A stretch of 64,000 nucleotides of DNA from Spartobacteria bacterium (GCA_003169975.1 PNAA01000024.1:223273-287272), one strand, 5' to 3'; positions 8,741 through 18,131 are shown, counted from the stretch's first letter. Notes: generated by a model not told the origin, from the sequence alone. Made by a program: numbers and translations.

Positions 8741-8842
8741 GACGCGCCAGTTGGCGACGAGACGGCTCCGATCAGCGGACCTGGAAGTGGATCGCGACAT
8801 ATTAGATTGACACGATCCGGCGCTTATGAGAATCCCGTCCGC

Positions 8843-9013
8843 ATGAAACTAGCTCGTCGCACGCTCGCCATCAGCACTCTTGGAATTATTTTGATCATCC
8901 TTTTGATCCTCGCCTTGGGTGGCGGCGGATTTGCGGGTGGTGGCTACTACTACGGCCCGGGCGGGTTGATCGTGTTGATTTTGATCATCCTGCTGGTTAT
9001 GGGCAAACTCTAG
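8843..9013 (+). CDS. Small DUF3309-like membrane protein
   Basis: 56 residues from the ATG at 8843. Two hydrophobic stretches (LGIILIILLILAL and GLIVLILIILLVM) flank a Gly/Tyr-rich turn GGGFAGGGYYYGPGG. This layout is that of DUF3309 proteins, small inner-membrane proteins of unknown function. An upstream in-frame start at 8807 would add a polar leader not typical of the family. Confidence 0.65.
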   Translation: MKLARRTLAISTLGIILIILLILALGGGGFAGGGYYYGPGGLIVLILIILLVMGKL

Positions 9014-9136
9014 ACCGGCGAGAACCGGACTGGACGTTTGCCGTTGAGGGCAACGTAATTTCGACCTACCCTCCTCTCCCGGCGTCGAGTGCCGAAGACT
9101 TCTTGGCGGACCTCGCGATCACGCCGCGTAACTGAC

Positions 9137-9952
9137 TCAAGCGTGGCAGTGCGGGCAGGAAAAGGACGCGACGTAGCGGGGGTCCTCCTGTTCGGTGAGC
9201 GTGAGCGGGGTCTGGCAGACGAAGCAGAGGGCAGCGCCGGTTTCGCGGAGGGAGGCATCGACGGCGACCCGTTTGTCGAAGACGAAGCAGTCGCCCTCGT
9301 AATGCGCGCCGCCACATTCCTCGAAGTAATTCAGAATGCCGCCATCGAGTTGGAAAACCTTGGTGAAGCCGGCCATCTCCAGCAACGACGCCGCTTTTTC
9401 GCAACGAATGCCGCCGGTGCAGAAGGTGACGACCGGTTCGTCTTTCAGGTTTCCGGGCAACTCGCTGGCGGCGGCTGGGAATTCGCGGAAGTGATCGAGG
9501 TCGAGGGTGCGAGCGCCGCGGAAGGTGCCGAGTTTCACTTCGTAGGCATTGCGAGTGTCGAGCAGGGTGACGGCGCGGCCTTCATCGAGCCATTGCCTGA
9601 GCTGGCTTGGCGCAAGGCGGGGCGCGGGCCGGCGGGCGGGATCGATGCCGGCGACGCCGAAGGCGATGATCTCCTTTTTGATCTTCACCAGCATCCGGTT
9701 GAACGGCTGATGATCGCTCTCACTCACTTTCGCGGTGAGGTCCGCGAGCCCGGGAATGGCTCGGAGCCTAACGAGAAGCCGATCAGCGGCGGGGCGCTCG
9801 GCGGCGACAAAGACGTTAATCCCTTCCGGGCTGAGGAGAATGGTGCCGCGCATCCCGGCTTCCGTGCACATCGGCCGCAGCTCGGCCTGGAGCGCTTCCA
9901 GTTCGCCTAACGAGGCAAACTTGTAGGCGGCGACGTTGGTGAAAATGGGCAT
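9137..9952 (-). CDS. trhO: tRNA uridine(34) 5-hydroxylase TrhO (YceA family)
   Basis: 271 residues. The N-terminal acylphosphatase-like domain (residues ~1-95, GTILLSPEGINVFVA) is followed by a rhodanese domain (~115-215) with the active-site loop VVTFCTGGIRCEKA (Cys178 and Cys184), and a C-terminal Cys-rich tail (ALCFVCQTP, SFSCPHCHA) that could bind zinc. This domain order is diagnostic of TrhO, which hydroxylates U34 of tRNAs to ho5U in the cytoplasm using oxygen. It starts 4 bases after the end of the asparaginase-like gene, so the two are probably one transcript. Confidence 0.93.
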   Translation of the reverse strand: MPIFTNVAAYKFASLGELEALQAELRPMCTEAGMRGTILLSPEGINVFVAAERPAADRLLVRLRAIPGLADLTAKVSESDHQPFNRMLVKIKKEIIAFGVAGIDPARRPAPRLAPSQLRQWLDEGRAVTLLDTRNAYEVKLGTFRGARTLDLDHFREFPAAASELPGNLKDEPVVTFCTGGIRCEKAASLLEMAGFTKVFQLDGGILNYFEECGGAHYEGDCFVFDKRVAVDASLRETGAALCFVCQTPLTLTEQEDPRYVASFSCPHCHA

Positions 9953-9956
9953 CGCC

Positions 9957-10451
9957 TTAGCCTAACGGAATTTCCTCAAACTCGCCCCGTTCGCGATTCT
10001 TGCGGCAGCGGTCCCACGGGAAGCATTTGCCGTTCATCGCGATGTAAACTCCGGCCGGCAGCACCTGCACGAACGAAAGCGCGCTGCCGAGGTTGAAGAG
10101 GCCGTCCGAGCTGCCGAACGCCCAGGGAATCATCGCACCAGTGAGCACGACGGTCTTGGCCGTGACCGCGCGCGCGATCGCGGCCGCGGTGTCCGTCATC
10201 GTGTCGGTGCCGTGGGTAATCACAATGCGATCCTCCTCGGCTTGCAGGCAGTTTTGCACGATGAGGGCGCGATCGGCGTCCGTCATTTCCAGGCTATCGA
10301 CCATCATCACCGTGCGGACGCTTACCGGCACGCGCGAACGCCCTCGCTGGAGCATCTCCGCCAGATGAGTGTCCTTAAAGTAGAGCTGACCGGTGCGTTC
10401 GTTGTATTCTTTATCGAAGGTGCCGCCGGTGACGAGGATTCGAATGGCCAT
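9957..10451 (-). CDS. Short type I asparaginase-domain protein
   Basis: 164 residues from the ATG at 10451 (a TTG three codons upstream is an alternative). It holds only the N-terminal catalytic domain of an L-asparaginase: LVTGGTFDKEYNERTG with the nucleophilic Thr11, ITHGTDTMTDTA with the second Thr-Asp pair, and TAKTVVLTGAM with the conserved Lys. The C-terminal domain of classical ~330-residue enzymes is absent, yet the sequence is undamaged, so it belongs to the known class of single-domain asparaginase-like proteins. It is followed after 4 bases by trhO. Confidence 0.85.
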   Translation of the reverse strand: MAIRILVTGGTFDKEYNERTGQLYFKDTHLAEMLQRGRSRVPVSVRTVMMVDSLEMTDADRALIVQNCLQAEEDRIVITHGTDTMTDTAAAIARAVTAKTVVLTGAMIPWAFGSSDGLFNLGSALSFVQVLPAGVYIAMNGKCFPWDRCRKNRERGEFEEIPLG

Positions 10452-10593
10452 GGGAAGCAAGATAGAACGTAGACGGGAGAAGGTCTAAAGTAGAAAATCC
10501 GGAGCGAGCCAAAGCCGGCGTTCCAGCGAGCGTGCCCGCAATTCTCGCGCAGGAACGCCGAAGTGAGCGGCCGCTGGCAAAGATTTCCGCAGA

Positions 10594-12828
10594 TTGCGCT
10601 TGCTGAAACGCTCGACCCGCCGGATTGATAGTGACTTTTTCCATTCCTTGCGAAAGTTCCATAGCGGCGGTGCTCTCCTGGGAGCCGGCGGCGACGCAAA
10701 GACGCGGCCCTGCCAGACATTTTGCAAGGTGCGCCGCGCCATCAGCATGGCCGCGTTTGGCCTTGTCCTCGCATCGTTGACGCCGACGACACCTGGTCTC
10801 GCGCAGTCGCCCGGAGAAAGTGCCGCCTCCGGCGCGCCGATTAAATTCCCGCTCCGAGCCGCTCGGCATATTACCAGGGCAAGCTCAGTTGACGAAACGA
10901 CGGGCAGCGTCCTTCCGCAAATGCCGCTGGAAGAAGCCACACCCGGCTCCATTCCGGTTCCCAAGGTCGTGATGGCTCCGACTCGCAGCAGTTTCCTGGC
11001 GAACTGGGCGCCGGTAAACGGAGCCACCGGCTATCGGTTGGTTGTTTCCACCAGCCCGTCTTTTGACAGTTACGCGAGCGGTTATCAAAGTCTCGACGTT
11101 GGCAATGTGACCAGTCGCATTGTCGGCCATTTGCGTGCCGGGACGACCTACTACTATCGGGTTCAGTCCTACGGCGGATCCGGGGCCGAGAGTGTTTCCA
11201 CGCTGATGACGGCCACGACGGCCACTGGTGCGGGGTTGGTGATTAACCCTACCTTCGATAGTTCCATCACCAGCAATCCCAATGCTGCGGCGATTGAGGC
11301 AATGATCAACCAGACGATTGCGATCTTTCAGTCCCTCTTCAGCGATCCGATCACGGTGGAACTCCTTTACCGCTACGCATCGACCGGGCCTGGTGGCAAG
11401 ACCCTCGATCCCAGTACCGTCTCGGAGAGCGATTACGCCGACTATTCGATACCCTGGGGCGATTTCATCTCCGCCCTTAGGACCGACGCCAAGACCAGCA
11501 ACGACAATAGTGCTGACGCCAGCCTCCCGACATCGTCGATCACGCCTAACATTACACCTTCGGGCGCGAACGGCCGAGCACTCGGGCTCGATACTCCGCC
11601 TTCGGTCTTCTCCAATGGCAAGGTGGGGTCTGGCGGACAGTATGACGGCATTGTGACTCTCAATTCTCAAGTTCCCTTTCAGTTCACCAGGCCGGCGAGC
11701 GCTAATGACTTCGATGCGCAGCGTGCCACTGAGCATGAGACCGACGAGATACTCGGGCTGGGATCTCATCTGGGCAGCTCCCCGCCCGTCACCGACCTTA
11801 CGCCTCAGGATTTGTTCAGTTGGTCTGCTCCGGGTACCCGCAACCATTCCGCCAGTGGCACGCGTTACTTTTCGATCGATGGTGGGAACACCGATATCGT
11901 CGGTTTCAATCAGGACTCCTCAGGTGATTATGGGGACTGGTTGAGTGCGGCCTGTCCGCAGGCAAATCCTTACGTGCAGAATGCCTTCGTCTGTCCGGGC
12001 CAGTCCTCTGATGTCTCGGCGACCTCACCCGAAGGTATCAACTTGGACGTGATCGGCTACGACCTGGCCTCCGCCCTTTTGGGAAACATTTCCACCCGTG
12101 GCTTGGTGGGAACAGGCGGTGATGTTCTGATCGGCGGCTTTATCATCAGCGGCACGCAGCCAAAGGAAGTCATCGTGCGTGCCATCGGCCCCTCGCTGCC
12201 TCTTACCGGGACGCTCGCGAATCCTTATCTCGCACTGCACGATTCCAGTGGCGCCTTGATTGCCTCCAATGACAACTGGCGCAGCACTCAGGAGGCGGCC
12301 ATCATTGCCACCGGTATTCCACCGTCCAATGATAACGAGTCAGCGATCGTCATGACCTTGGACCCGGCTGCCTACACGGCCATAGTCAGCGGTGTAGGTA
12401 ATACGACGGGTCTTGCCTTGGTGGAGATTTACGACCTGAATACGGCCGCTGCTTCAAAGCTGGCAAACATCTCGACCCGCGGGCTCGTGCAGACGGATAA
12501 CGATGTCCTCATTGGCGGATTTATCGTCCTGGGGAGTAACCCTGCAAACGTGATTTTGCGCGCCTTGGGGCCATCCTTACCTCTCAGCGGGACTCTGGCC
12601 AATCCCACGCTCGATTTGTATGACGCGAATGGAAACAGCCTGGCTTACAACGACGGCTGGAAGAGCACTCAGGAGGCGCAAATCGAGGCCACTGGCCTCG
12701 CTCCGACCGAGGACGCGGAGTCAGCCATTGTTTCCACGCTCGCGCCCGCCTCCTACACCGCCATCGTGCGCGGCGCGAACAACACCAGCGGCGTGGCATT
12801 GGTGGAGGTGTATCAGCTCACCAACTAA
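10594..12828 (+). CDS. Secreted metalloprotease-like protein with fibronectin III domain and two NISTRG repeats
   Basis: Up to 744 residues. The likely true start is the GTG at 10729, which gives the signal peptide MRRAISMAAFGLVLASL ending at GLAQ; the longer frame from 10594 adds an odd leader. Residues ~120-210 form a fibronectin type III domain (ANWAPVNGATGYRLVVSTS, GTTYYYRVQSYGG). A central domain contains EHETDEILGLGSHLG near residue 380, a divergent HExxH-like metal site with Asp in place of the first catalytic His-Glu spacing, so protease activity is uncertain. Two C-terminal beta repeats begin NISTRGLVGTGGDVLIGGF (~495) and NISTRGLVQTDNDVLIGGF (~622), each ending TAIVxGxxNTxGxALVEIY. 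Probably extracellular. Confidence 0.72.
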   Translation: MRLLKRSTRRIDSDFFHSLRKFHSGGALLGAGGDAKTRPCQTFCKVRRAISMAAFGLVLASLTPTTPGLAQSPGESAASGAPIKFPLRAARHITRASSVDETTGSVLPQMPLEEATPGSIPVPKVVMAPTRSSFLANWAPVNGATGYRLVVSTSPSFDSYASGYQSLDVGNVTSRIVGHLRAGTTYYYRVQSYGGSGAESVSTLMTATTATGAGLVINPTFDSSITSNPNAAAIEAMINQTIAIFQSLFSDPITVELLYRYASTGPGGKTLDPSTVSESDYADYSIPWGDFISALRTDAKTSNDNSADASLPTSSITPNITPSGANGRALGLDTPPSVFSNGKVGSGGQYDGIVTLNSQVPFQFTRPASANDFDAQRATEHETDEILGLGSHLGSSPPVTDLTPQDLFSWSAPGTRNHSASGTRYFSIDGGNTDIVGFNQDSSGDYGDWLSAACPQANPYVQNAFVCPGQSSDVSATSPEGINLDVIGYDLASALLGNISTRGLVGTGGDVLIGGFIISGTQPKEVIVRAIGPSLPLTGTLANPYLALHDSSGALIASNDNWRSTQEAAIIATGIPPSNDNESAIVMTLDPAAYTAIVSGVGNTTGLALVEIYDLNTAAASKLANISTRGLVQTDNDVLIGGFIVLGSNPANVILRALGPSLPLSGTLANPTLDLYDANGNSLAYNDGWKSTQEAQIEATGLAPTEDAESAIVSTLAPASYTAIVRGANNTSGVALVEVYQLTN

Positions 12829-12974
12829 GTTCGGAAACGGGGACTGGCTGGCACGCTTGGCCCCTTTTCATTCGACGACGAAGTAGCCACCAAACAATGG
12901 CGTGACATAGGCCAGATCATTTCATAAACTCGAACCCGTTTGGTTTACTGGAGACAAGGCACTTCGGTGGATTT

Positions 12975-13466
12975 ATGAAGCTTAAGACTCTCAAGAAAAA
13001 GATTCGTCGCCTGGAAATTCGGTTGCGGGAAGGCCCCGGGAAACTTGCCCGGCTGAAGCGGAAACTTGAAGAGCAGTTGGCCGCAGACGTCGCCAGGGCC
13101 AGGAAGAAGGCGGCCGCCCGCGCCGCTGCCACTCGGCGGGCTGCCCAGGCTGGAGCGCGGCGCGCAAAATCTCCGATGGGATCAGCGCGCGCCGAAAAGT
13201 CCGCCGCTCCCGTCAAAGCGAAACGAAAACTTAATCTCTCGCCGGAGCGTCGCGCTCAGCTCGCGGAGGCGATGAAGGCGCGCTGGGCCGCCAGGAAAGC
13301 AGCGGCTTTGCCGAAGCCCGTAGAACCTTCCGTTCCCGGTGACTTCACGCCGGGGGCCGGCCTCGCAGGAAGCCTGAGGCAGGCAGGTCCGCGGAACACA
13401 ATGAGATCGCGCGGAAAGGAGCGGCCTAACGAGTCCGCGACACGCGGACTTCCAGCCGGTAAGTGA
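12975..13466 (+). CDS. Histone H1-like Lys/Ala/Arg-rich protein
   Basis: 163 residues. Residues 1-45 (KLKTLKKKIRRLEIRLREG onward) should form a basic coiled coil. Residues 45-75 are Ala/Arg/Lys-rich, like bacterial histone H1 homologues. LSPERRAQLAEAMKARWAARK (~88-108) is a short helix motif often found in nucleoid- or RNA-binding small proteins. A DNA-compacting role is plausible but inferred from composition only. Its last 41 bases overlap tail-to-tail with the J-domain gene on the other strand. Confidence 0.6.
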   Translation: MKLKTLKKKIRRLEIRLREGPGKLARLKRKLEEQLAADVARARKKAAARAAATRRAAQAGARRAKSPMGSARAEKSAAPVKAKRKLNLSPERRAQLAEAMKARWAARKAAALPKPVEPSVPGDFTPGAGLAGSLRQAGPRNTMRSRGKERPNESATRGLPAGK

Positions 13467-14166
13467 TGCGAACGAGCAGGTCTCCGCGGCCGCCGCGTGG
13501 CTTTGGCATTCCTTCGCCGGCCAGGCGCACGACCTCGCCGCGTTTGACCCGCCGCGGGATCGAGACGCGAATCATTCCGCCGCTCGGGCGCTCGATCATT
13601 TCGGCGCCGCCCTGCTCGGCGCGTTGCCCGCTGATCCGGAGATCTGCGCGGAGATCCGAGCCGCGCACTTTAAAGCGAAATCCAGGCAACGCTTTTAGTC
13701 GAAGCTGAACGTAGCTTCGAGCGAACGGTCCGCGGCGCGGCAGCCGGAGGCGAGCGCCGGGCGCAGTCATGGCTGGGATTTCCACGCAGTACGTTTCGGC
13801 GCCGTCGGGATTCGCCGGGTCCTTTACCTGCACCTCGAGCGATGTCCCGCGCAGAAAATCATCGATTCGCAGTCGTACTTCCTGGGTAATGTTCTCGTCG
13901 ATCTTCGCGCCACGCCCCGGGGCGGCGGCCTGGCTGGCGTGGTCGAGCTCGCGATCGTAGGCGCGCCGGCGCGCCGGATCGCTCAGGATTTCGTAGGCAG
14001 CGTTGAGTGCCTGGATGCGCATCTCTGTTTCCGCAGAACGCTGATTCAGATCCGGATGATGGCGCTTCGCGAGCCGGCGATAGGCATCGCGGATTTGGAG
14101 ATGGGTGCAATGGCGATCCAGCCCAAGCACGGCGTAATGATTTTCTAGAGACGTCTGCAAGCGCAC
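13426..14166 (-). CDS. J-domain protein (CbpA/DnaJ-like, no zinc finger)
   Basis: 246 residues. An N-terminal J-domain (residues ~10-75) carries the essential HPD at 37-39 (LAKRHHPDLN) and the closing RRRAYDRELD. There is no Gly/Phe region and no CxxCxGxG zinc finger; the C-terminal half (ARLRLPRRGPFARSYVQLRLKA, then RRVKRGEVVRLAGEGMPKP) matches the peptide-binding beta domain of DnaJ/CbpA. It would stimulate a DnaK ATPase in the cytoplasm. The gene overlaps the H1-like gene by 41 bases at their 3' ends, so the two transcripts are antisense there. Confidence 0.87.
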   Translation of the reverse strand: MRLQTSLENHYAVLGLDRHCTHLQIRDAYRRLAKRHHPDLNQRSAETEMRIQALNAAYEILSDPARRRAYDRELDHASQAAAPGRGAKIDENITQEVRLRIDDFLRGTSLEVQVKDPANPDGAETYCVEIPAMTAPGARLRLPRRGPFARSYVQLRLKALPGFRFKVRGSDLRADLRISGQRAEQGGAEMIERPSGGMIRVSIPRRVKRGEVVRLAGEGMPKPRGGRGDLLVRITYRLEVRVSRTR

Positions 14167-14448
14167 AACTTAGCTTCTCGGCGAGCGTTCGTCTTGCGAT
14201 TCGAGGTTGTGAGGCGGGACGATTCCGTTTCGACGGAATCGGTCCCAGGTTCGAATTGGGTCATCGACATCGTGCGAGATCAAAAGGAGCATCGAGCGGA
14301 GGCTTGTTCACATTCCCTGGCCGGACATCGCCGGCTATTCCAAGCGACTGACTAACTGGCAGCACGCGCCGATCGATCAGCTGCCAAAAATAGACTCGTT
14401 GGATCTTGAATTCTCAGCTAAACATTCGGCGAACCAAAGGAATCAAGA

Positions 14449-15366
14449 ATGATGAGAAACAAGATTATCTGCTTCGTGTTTGGCGTCATGCTGGTTGCTC
14501 CGGCGTGGGCCGGGGAAACCACCATCGTGAGCGATGTCCTTGGACCGGAGGGGCCGTTGTACTTGGACGGCAACCTTTACTACGTCGGCTGGGTCTCCAA
14601 CACGCTCTCGAAGTGGGATGGCAAAACGACGACGGTCCTGAACCACACTGACGGCTGCGGCCATAATGGCCTGGCGCTCACGAAACAAAAAACCTTCCTC
14701 CTCGCCTGCACCGACGAGCATGGCGCCGTCCTGGAGCTCGACATGACCGGCAAGCAGTTACGCCGGTGGGATGCCGACAAGAACGGCCAGCCATTCGCCG
14801 GCGGCATCAATGATATTGTCGTCGCGCCTAACGGCGCTGCTTATGCCACCGTCTTCGGCCCCTACATGGATCCGCCGACCGCGGTCGTGGGAAAAATTGA
14901 GTATCTTGCGCCCGGTGGTCAGCAATGGGTCGAGGTCGCGAACGATCTCAATTACGCCAATGGCATCGGCGTTTCACCCGACCAAAAGACCCTTTACGTC
15001 AGCGAAACGGTCGGGAACTGCATGCTGAAATTCACCATCAATGACGACGGCACGTTGAGTCACCGCTCGAACTTTGCTCTCCTCAACCTGCTCGTGAAAG
15101 ACAAGAACAAGTCATGGTGGCTCGGACCCGATAGCATGAAGATCGATCGCAAGGGCAACATCTATGTTGCGCAATGGTTCGGCGGCAAGGTTCTGAAGCT
15201 ATCTCCCGAAGGCAAGCTCCTGCACGTCTTTGAAATCGCGGCAGGTGATGGCACGACCAACGTCGCTTTCGGCGATGATGAGAAAGAATTGTTCGTGACG
15301 GTGGTGAAGGATCCCAAGGACGCGCAGGCCAAGGGAAGCATCGTGAAGATTCCGAACGTCCAGTAG
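14449..15366 (+). CDS. Exported SMP-30/gluconolactonase-family propeller protein
   Basis: 305 residues. A signal peptide (KIICFVFGVMLVAPAWAG) precedes a full six-bladed SMP-30 domain. Diagnostic parts are VLGPEGPLYLDGNLYYVGW with the metal-ligand Glu, INDIVVAPNGAAYATVFG, NYANGIGVSPDQKTLYVSE with the Asn and Asp region, and DSMKIDRKGNIYVAQW with the second Asp. These proteins are divalent-metal lactone hydrolases; this one would act in the periplasm. The ATG pair at 14449/14452 follows an AAAGGAATC ribosome-binding site. Confidence 0.87.
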   Translation: MMRNKIICFVFGVMLVAPAWAGETTIVSDVLGPEGPLYLDGNLYYVGWVSNTLSKWDGKTTTVLNHTDGCGHNGLALTKQKTFLLACTDEHGAVLELDMTGKQLRRWDADKNGQPFAGGINDIVVAPNGAAYATVFGPYMDPPTAVVGKIEYLAPGGQQWVEVANDLNYANGIGVSPDQKTLYVSETVGNCMLKFTINDDGTLSHRSNFALLNLLVKDKNKSWWLGPDSMKIDRKGNIYVAQWFGGKVLKLSPEGKLLHVFEIAAGDGTTNVAFGDDEKELFVTVVKDPKDAQAKGSIVKIPNVQ

Positions 15367-15411
15367 CCTCTGCGATGTCGTCCGAGATCAAAAACGGAAT
15401 CGCCCTGGAGA

Positions 15412-15906
15412 CTACTGATGTTCTGTTTCTGGATTCGCCATGGCAGCTCGCAGCCGGATGTCGATTTCGGATTTAAGGGTGCGGTGAACCGGGCATTTCG
15501 CGGCCACTTCCATGAGCCTGGCGTGTTGCTCTGACGTAATCGGACCGGTTAGTTGCACGTCGAGGTCGATCCGGTCGAGCATGCCCGACTTGGTTTCGCA
15601 TTCCACGCAATCCTCCGCGTGGATGCGTGAGTGGCGCAGCGAGACGGTAATGTTCTCCAACGGAATTTTGTTGCGCCGCGCGTACCAGCCGGCGGTCATG
15701 GAAGTGCAGGCGCCGAGGGCGGCGAGCAGGTAATCGTAGGGGTCGGGCGCTGCTTCGGTGCCGCCGATGTTGGTCGGTTCGTCGACCCGGAGGGTGTATC
15801 TGCCGGCGGTGACTTCCTGGAGGAAAGCGTTCGCGTTGCCGCGGACAACCACGTTCGCTACGGGCGTATTACCTGATCCGGTTGGATCGGTCGCTGAGGT
15901 GCTCAT
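15412..15906 (-). CDS. OsmC family peroxiredoxin-like protein
   Basis: 164 residues with the OsmC/Ohr fold. ALGACTSMTAGWYARR holds the first reactive Cys, and EDCVECETKSG lies where the second is expected, though the exact pairing is unclear. The conserved Glu-rich N-terminal part (VRGNANAFLQEVTAGRYTLRVDEP) is of the YhfA-like subgroup. Members reduce organic hydroperoxides in the cytoplasm. It is convergent with the SMP-30 gene; the start ATG at 15906 gives a Ser/Thr-rich leader. Confidence 0.85.
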   Translation of the reverse strand: MSTSATDPTGSGNTPVANVVVRGNANAFLQEVTAGRYTLRVDEPTNIGGTEAAPDPYDYLLAALGACTSMTAGWYARRNKIPLENITVSLRHSRIHAEDCVECETKSGMLDRIDLDVQLTGPITSEQHARLMEVAAKCPVHRTLKSEIDIRLRAAMANPETEHQ

Positions 15907-16151
15907 GGGGTGAATAATACCGGGTGAGCGCAGTTCGGCGATGAGAAATGAGGCAGAGCTTCGATGGCAGGTGCGTTCTCAAGTTTCAGCTTGCGACACA
16001 GGAGAAGACCCGCGACGCCAACACTCCTCGCCCCAGAGACACAGGACGACGCGGCGGTCGTCCCTCCAAGACAAGCGAGGCGCTTGCCCTGCAGAACGCT
16101 CGACTCGCTGCTCAAGGAAGCCGGCACGCCCTGAAGTCGAGTACAAGAGAA

Positions 16152-16190
16152 GGGGCCGCCAAAAACGCCCAGCGCGCTCCCGGCGGCCCT
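16152..16190 (-). terminator. Hairpin downstream of the NTF2-like gene
   Basis: GGGCCGCC pairs with GGCGGCCC across a ~20-base loop, followed on the minus strand by a CT-rich tract. It lies 17 bases beyond the stop of the gene at 16207-16695. The rest of 15907-16206 shows nothing else recognisable. Confidence 0.5.
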
Positions 16191-16206
16191 TTCTCAAGTT
16201 TCTCAG

Positions 16207-16695
16207 CTATTGTTTCGGCAGCGGATCCGGCGCGAAGTTTGCGTGGACCAACATCCATTTGTTGTCCTTTTTCACAAATACGCGCGTGGATTTTGCCCGG
16301 TCCGGTGTCGTCTTTCCATCCTTGTCAATGGTCAGGCCGACATAGTTGTAGGTCAGGATGGCCACGTCCCCGTTGTAAACCTGGACCTTTGGGTTAGCCA
16401 TTTCCGCCGCGAGACCCTTGGAGGAGTCTTTCCCTGAAGCCTCCGTCAGGCGCTCATTCATCGCCTTCCCCTCGAGGCGCGTGGCATACTGGCCGTTGAA
16501 CTCCGTGTAGTCATCCGACATGTCCTTCGATTGTTCCGCGACATTCGTCGGATCTTTCATCCCAGCCGCCCATTGCGCCTTCGTCATCGCAATGACGGCA
16601 TCGGCGATCGCTTTGTCGGCTTGCTGAGCCGACGCGTTCACCGTGAAAGCCGAGCAACAGGCAGACGCGACTAATACCAACATCATTTTTTTCAT
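16207..16695 (-). CDS. Secreted NTF2-like (SnoaL/DUF4440-type) protein
   Basis: 162 residues. The signal peptide MMLVLVASACCSAFTVNASAQ has an adjacent Cys pair that could be a weak lipobox, but cleavage at NASA-Q is more likely. The mature domain (AIADAVIAMTKAQWAAGMKD, then VQVYNGDVAILTYNYVGL and TRVFVKKDNKWMLVHANF) is the cone-shaped NTF2 fold that ends with the typical W-x-L/V-V-H-x-N/H strand. Function is unknown; such proteins act as isomerases or binding domains. Confidence 0.8.
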   Translation of the reverse strand: MKKMMLVLVASACCSAFTVNASAQQADKAIADAVIAMTKAQWAAGMKDPTNVAEQSKDMSDDYTEFNGQYATRLEGKAMNERLTEASGKDSSKGLAAEMANPKVQVYNGDVAILTYNYVGLTIDKDGKTTPDRAKSTRVFVKKDNKWMLVHANFAPDPLPKQ

Positions 16696-17089
16696 TTCTA
16701 TTTAAACTCCCATGTATTTGAGCTGACCAAACTCAATGTTTTTACCGCAACGGACAATGGTCTTGCTAGCTATTGCCGCCGAACCGGTTATGAAACCAGG
16801 TTCTCGCTTTTTTGCGTGAGACCGTGCTAGTGTGCCCGCACCGGTAAGTCAATTCGTTTTCACTGGATCGTCGAGCGAGGCAGAGATCGGCATCGGGCCC
16901 GCAAGAGATTCGATTCGTTCGTGTTCGCGCTACGATCACCCCGCGGTTGCTCGACATGCCATCGCGGAAATCAATTGCGCGTGACGGAAGGGGCTGCGAT
17001 GGCGAACCTCAGCCCAAGGATGCCGTCGGAAATCAAGAAAAGAACCGAGTTGGAGATCGTCCATGTAGTTGCGCTATGATTCTTCTGCC
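16696..17089. other. Intergenic between divergent genes
   Basis: About 390 bases separate the start of the NTF2-like gene (minus) from the aldo/keto reductase (plus). It should hold both promoters; no repeat family, ORF or clear operator palindrome was recognised. Confidence 0.4.
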
Positions 17090-18034
17090 ATGAAAACAAA
17101 CACGCTTGGAAACTCGAATCTCGACATCACCCCGATCGGTCTCGGGGCCTGGGCCATCGGGGGCGATTGGAAATTTGGCTGGGGTGCGCAGGACGATGAC
17201 GATTCGATCGCGGCGATTCATCGCGCGCTGGAACTCGGCATCAACTGGATCGATACCGCCGCCATCTACGGGCTCGGCCATTCCGAGGAAGTGGTGGCGC
17301 GCGCGCTGCGGGAGTGGAACGGCGCGCGGCCTTTCGTTTTTACGAAGTGCGGGATGATCTGGGACGAGCAACGGAACATCAGTTACTCCTTGCGCGCCGA
17401 TTCCGTTAGGCGCGAGTGCGAGGCGAGCCTGCGCCGGCTCCAGACCGAGGTGATCGATCTCTACCAGATTCATTGGACGGCCGAAGACCCTGACGAAACG
17501 CTCGAAGGCTGGCGGACGCTTGCGGCTTTGAAAGAGGAGGGGAAAGTGCGCTGGATCGGCGTCTCGAATGCGAGTGTGGAGGAAATGGGAAAGATGCACC
17601 AGATCGCGCCGATCACTTCGCTCCAGCCGCATTACTCGCTCATGCGGAGCGAAGTCGGGAACTCGCAACTCCCGTGGTGCCAGGGCCACGGCGTGGGCGC
17701 GATCGTTTACTCGCCGATGGGTTCCGGCATGCTGACCGGCGCGCTGACCCGCGAGCGCCTCGCCGCGCTGCCGGAGAATGACTGGCGGCGCAAAGACGAC
17801 CGGTTCAAGGAGCCGCAGCTGAGCGAAAACTTGCGGCTCGTGGAGCGCCTGCGCGCGGTTGGCGCGCGGCATGGCCGCGCCCCGGGCGAAGTCGCGATCG
17901 CGTGGACGCTGCACCATCCAGCTGTGACCGGCGCGATTGTCGGCGCGCGCAATGCACCGCAGGTCGACGGCTTCATCGGCGCGATGGATTTTCGCCTAAC
18001 GAACGAGGAAATGGCGGAAATCGAGCGGCCTTAG
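17090..18034 (+). CDS. Aldo/keto reductase
   Basis: 314 residues from the ATG at 17090, which places the TIM-barrel start MKTNTLGNSNLDITPIGLG at the N-terminus; the upstream in-frame codons add nothing conserved. The catalytic tetrad is complete: Asp55 and Tyr60 (WIDTAAIYG), Lys86 (VFTKCG) and His128 (LYQIHW). NADPH-binding residues are in AIVGARNAPQVDGFIG. It reduces aldehydes or ketones in the cytoplasm; the closest-looking relatives are general stress-type AKRs such as YdhF/IolS groups. Substrate is not predictable. Confidence 0.92.
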   Translation: MKTNTLGNSNLDITPIGLGAWAIGGDWKFGWGAQDDDDSIAAIHRALELGINWIDTAAIYGLGHSEEVVARALREWNGARPFVFTKCGMIWDEQRNISYSLRADSVRRECEASLRRLQTEVIDLYQIHWTAEDPDETLEGWRTLAALKEEGKVRWIGVSNASVEEMGKMHQIAPITSLQPHYSLMRSEVGNSQLPWCQGHGVGAIVYSPMGSGMLTGALTRERLAALPENDWRRKDDRFKEPQLSENLRLVERLRAVGARHGRAPGEVAIAWTLHHPAVTGAIVGARNAPQVDGFIGAMDFRLTNEEMAEIERP

Positions 18035-18083
18035 TGCAGGCAGTCACCAAGTTATGGTACGGCCGCGCAGCCCTCTCAACCTG

Positions 18084-18131
18084 GACATGCGGAAGCATGT
18101 CCCTCCGGAGGGACGCGCTTCCGCGCGTCCA
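18084..18131. repeat. Double palindrome of the CTCCGGAGGGA family
   Basis: GGACATGCGGAAGCATGTCC is one palindrome, then CTCCGGAG, then GGACGCGCTTCCGCGCGTCC is a second. A related unit lies at 58783-58836 (GCGGAAGCGCGTCC, CTCCGGAG, GACTCGCCGCGGCGAGTC), and a decayed one near 44553-44590. It is intergenic and could fold into consecutive hairpins in RNA. Confidence 0.7.

Noticed and set aside
9089-9910. Plus-strand frame of 273 codons opposite trhO
   Set aside because: TrhO on the minus strand has full domain support; the opposite frame has no signal or family features.
10885-11847. Minus-strand frame of 320 codons
   Set aside because: Antisense to the fibronectin/NISTRG protein and composed of Arg/Gly-rich random-looking sequence.
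14225-14250. GGTTCGAATTGGG resembling a tRNA T-loop
   Set aside because: No acceptor stem, D-loop or anticodon arm can be formed around it.
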